The translations under genes and the position numbers were made by a program. A stretch of DNA of 39,007 nucleotides from Gammaproteobacteria bacterium (GTDB taxonomy: Bacteria; Pseudomonadota; Gammaproteobacteria; DSM-19610), in NCBI GenBank assembly GCA_015494295.1, contig WGBO01000009.1:1-39007 (forward strand). Direction: 5' to 3'. Under the pieces are notes generated by a model, which saw nothing but the letters and a program-made list of their open reading frames with translations, was not told where the DNA came from and ran no database searches. This document shows positions 38,966 through 39,007 of this stretch, piece after piece (the first letter of the stretch is position 1; every line of letters starts with the position of its first letter).

Positions 38966-39007
38966 ATGCTGGTTGAAAGTTTGATCAAAGAGACGGTGGA
39001 ATTGCAA
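38857..39007 (+). mobile_element. Possible left end of an insertion sequence (truncated)
   Basis: Near 38857 the sequence changes to GGTTCCTCTCACGAATCGGT, which could be a terminal inverted repeat. About 90 bp of lower-GC leader follows, then an ORF start with a strong ribosome-binding site. The right end is outside the window, so neither the matching repeat nor a target-site duplication can be seen. Confidence 0.3.
38966..39007 (+). CDS. Start of a truncated gene, possibly a transposase
   Basis: An ATG preceded by GAGAGGAGACCC opens a frame that reads MLVESLIKETVELQ before the window ends. The 14 residues remind me of the N-terminus of ISL3-type transposases, but this is too short to decide. 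Lower GC than its neighbours is consistent with a mobile gene. Confidence 0.4.
   Translation, partial: MLVESLIKETVELQ

Noticed and set aside
38393..39007. Minus-strand frame running in from the right edge
   Set aside because: It is a different frame across the signal peptide of the monoheme protein, with no start context or recognisable content.

Overview
The window looks like a chromosomal stretch of a GC-rich, respiring gammaproteobacterium. The neighbourhood coaD-rsmD-M16 pair-ftsY-ftsE-ftsX-rpoH is typical of Gammaproteobacteria. The cytochrome oxidase block resembles the Pseudomonas coxBA-ctaG-coxC-SURF1-cyoE locus. A Chromatiales/Ectothiorhodospiraceae-like host is my guess, not something the sequence proves. 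Almost all the space is coding, genes are packed with 4-bp ATGA/GTGA overlaps, and I saw no tRNA, rRNA or CRISPR array.

Left part (1-10.5 kb). On the minus strand lie a truncated gamma-glutamyltransferase, a YfhL-type ferredoxin, coaD, rsmD and a complementary pair of M16 peptidase subunits. Divergently, ftsY-ftsE-ftsX run on the plus strand. They are followed by an inserted gene for a REC-REC-GGDEF diguanylate cyclase, preceded by a good match to a flagellar sigma-28 promoter, and then by rpoH. A perfect CIRCE (HrcA operator) sits on the likely rpoH promoter, and a bidirectional terminator closes the region.

Middle (10.5-27 kb). Nearly all of this is terminal-oxidase biology on the minus strand. 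In transcription order it is: DUF2244, ctaC (subunit II with a fused cytochrome c domain), ctaD, a 37-residue assembly peptide, ctaG and coxC; then SURF1, a SCO-like thioredoxin-fold protein and cyoE; then ccoN-O-Q-P, ccoG, an N-terminally extended fixH/ccoH, ccoI, ccoS and a previously uncalled 30-residue membrane peptide just before the terminator. A DUF2909 gene on the plus strand interrupts the block. The cell would thus have a caa3-type low-affinity oxidase and a cbb3-type high-affinity oxidase in tandem. No heme A synthase (ctaA) or canonical SCO gene is present.

Right part (27-39 kb). A Sel1-repeat protein is followed by a biotin operon on the minus strand (unknown membrane gene, bioB, F, H, C, D) behind a clear sigma-70 promoter. 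comF diverges from it.

The last 6 kb hold a three-gene operon of exported proteins: a monoheme protein resembling DUF1592/DUF1588, a di-heme LamG lipoprotein, and a Tat-exported DUF1501-like protein. This arrangement recalls the cytochrome/DUF1501-DUF1552 pairs of Planctomycetes, and is the best candidate here for an undescribed system. The window ends in what may be the left end of an insertion sequence.
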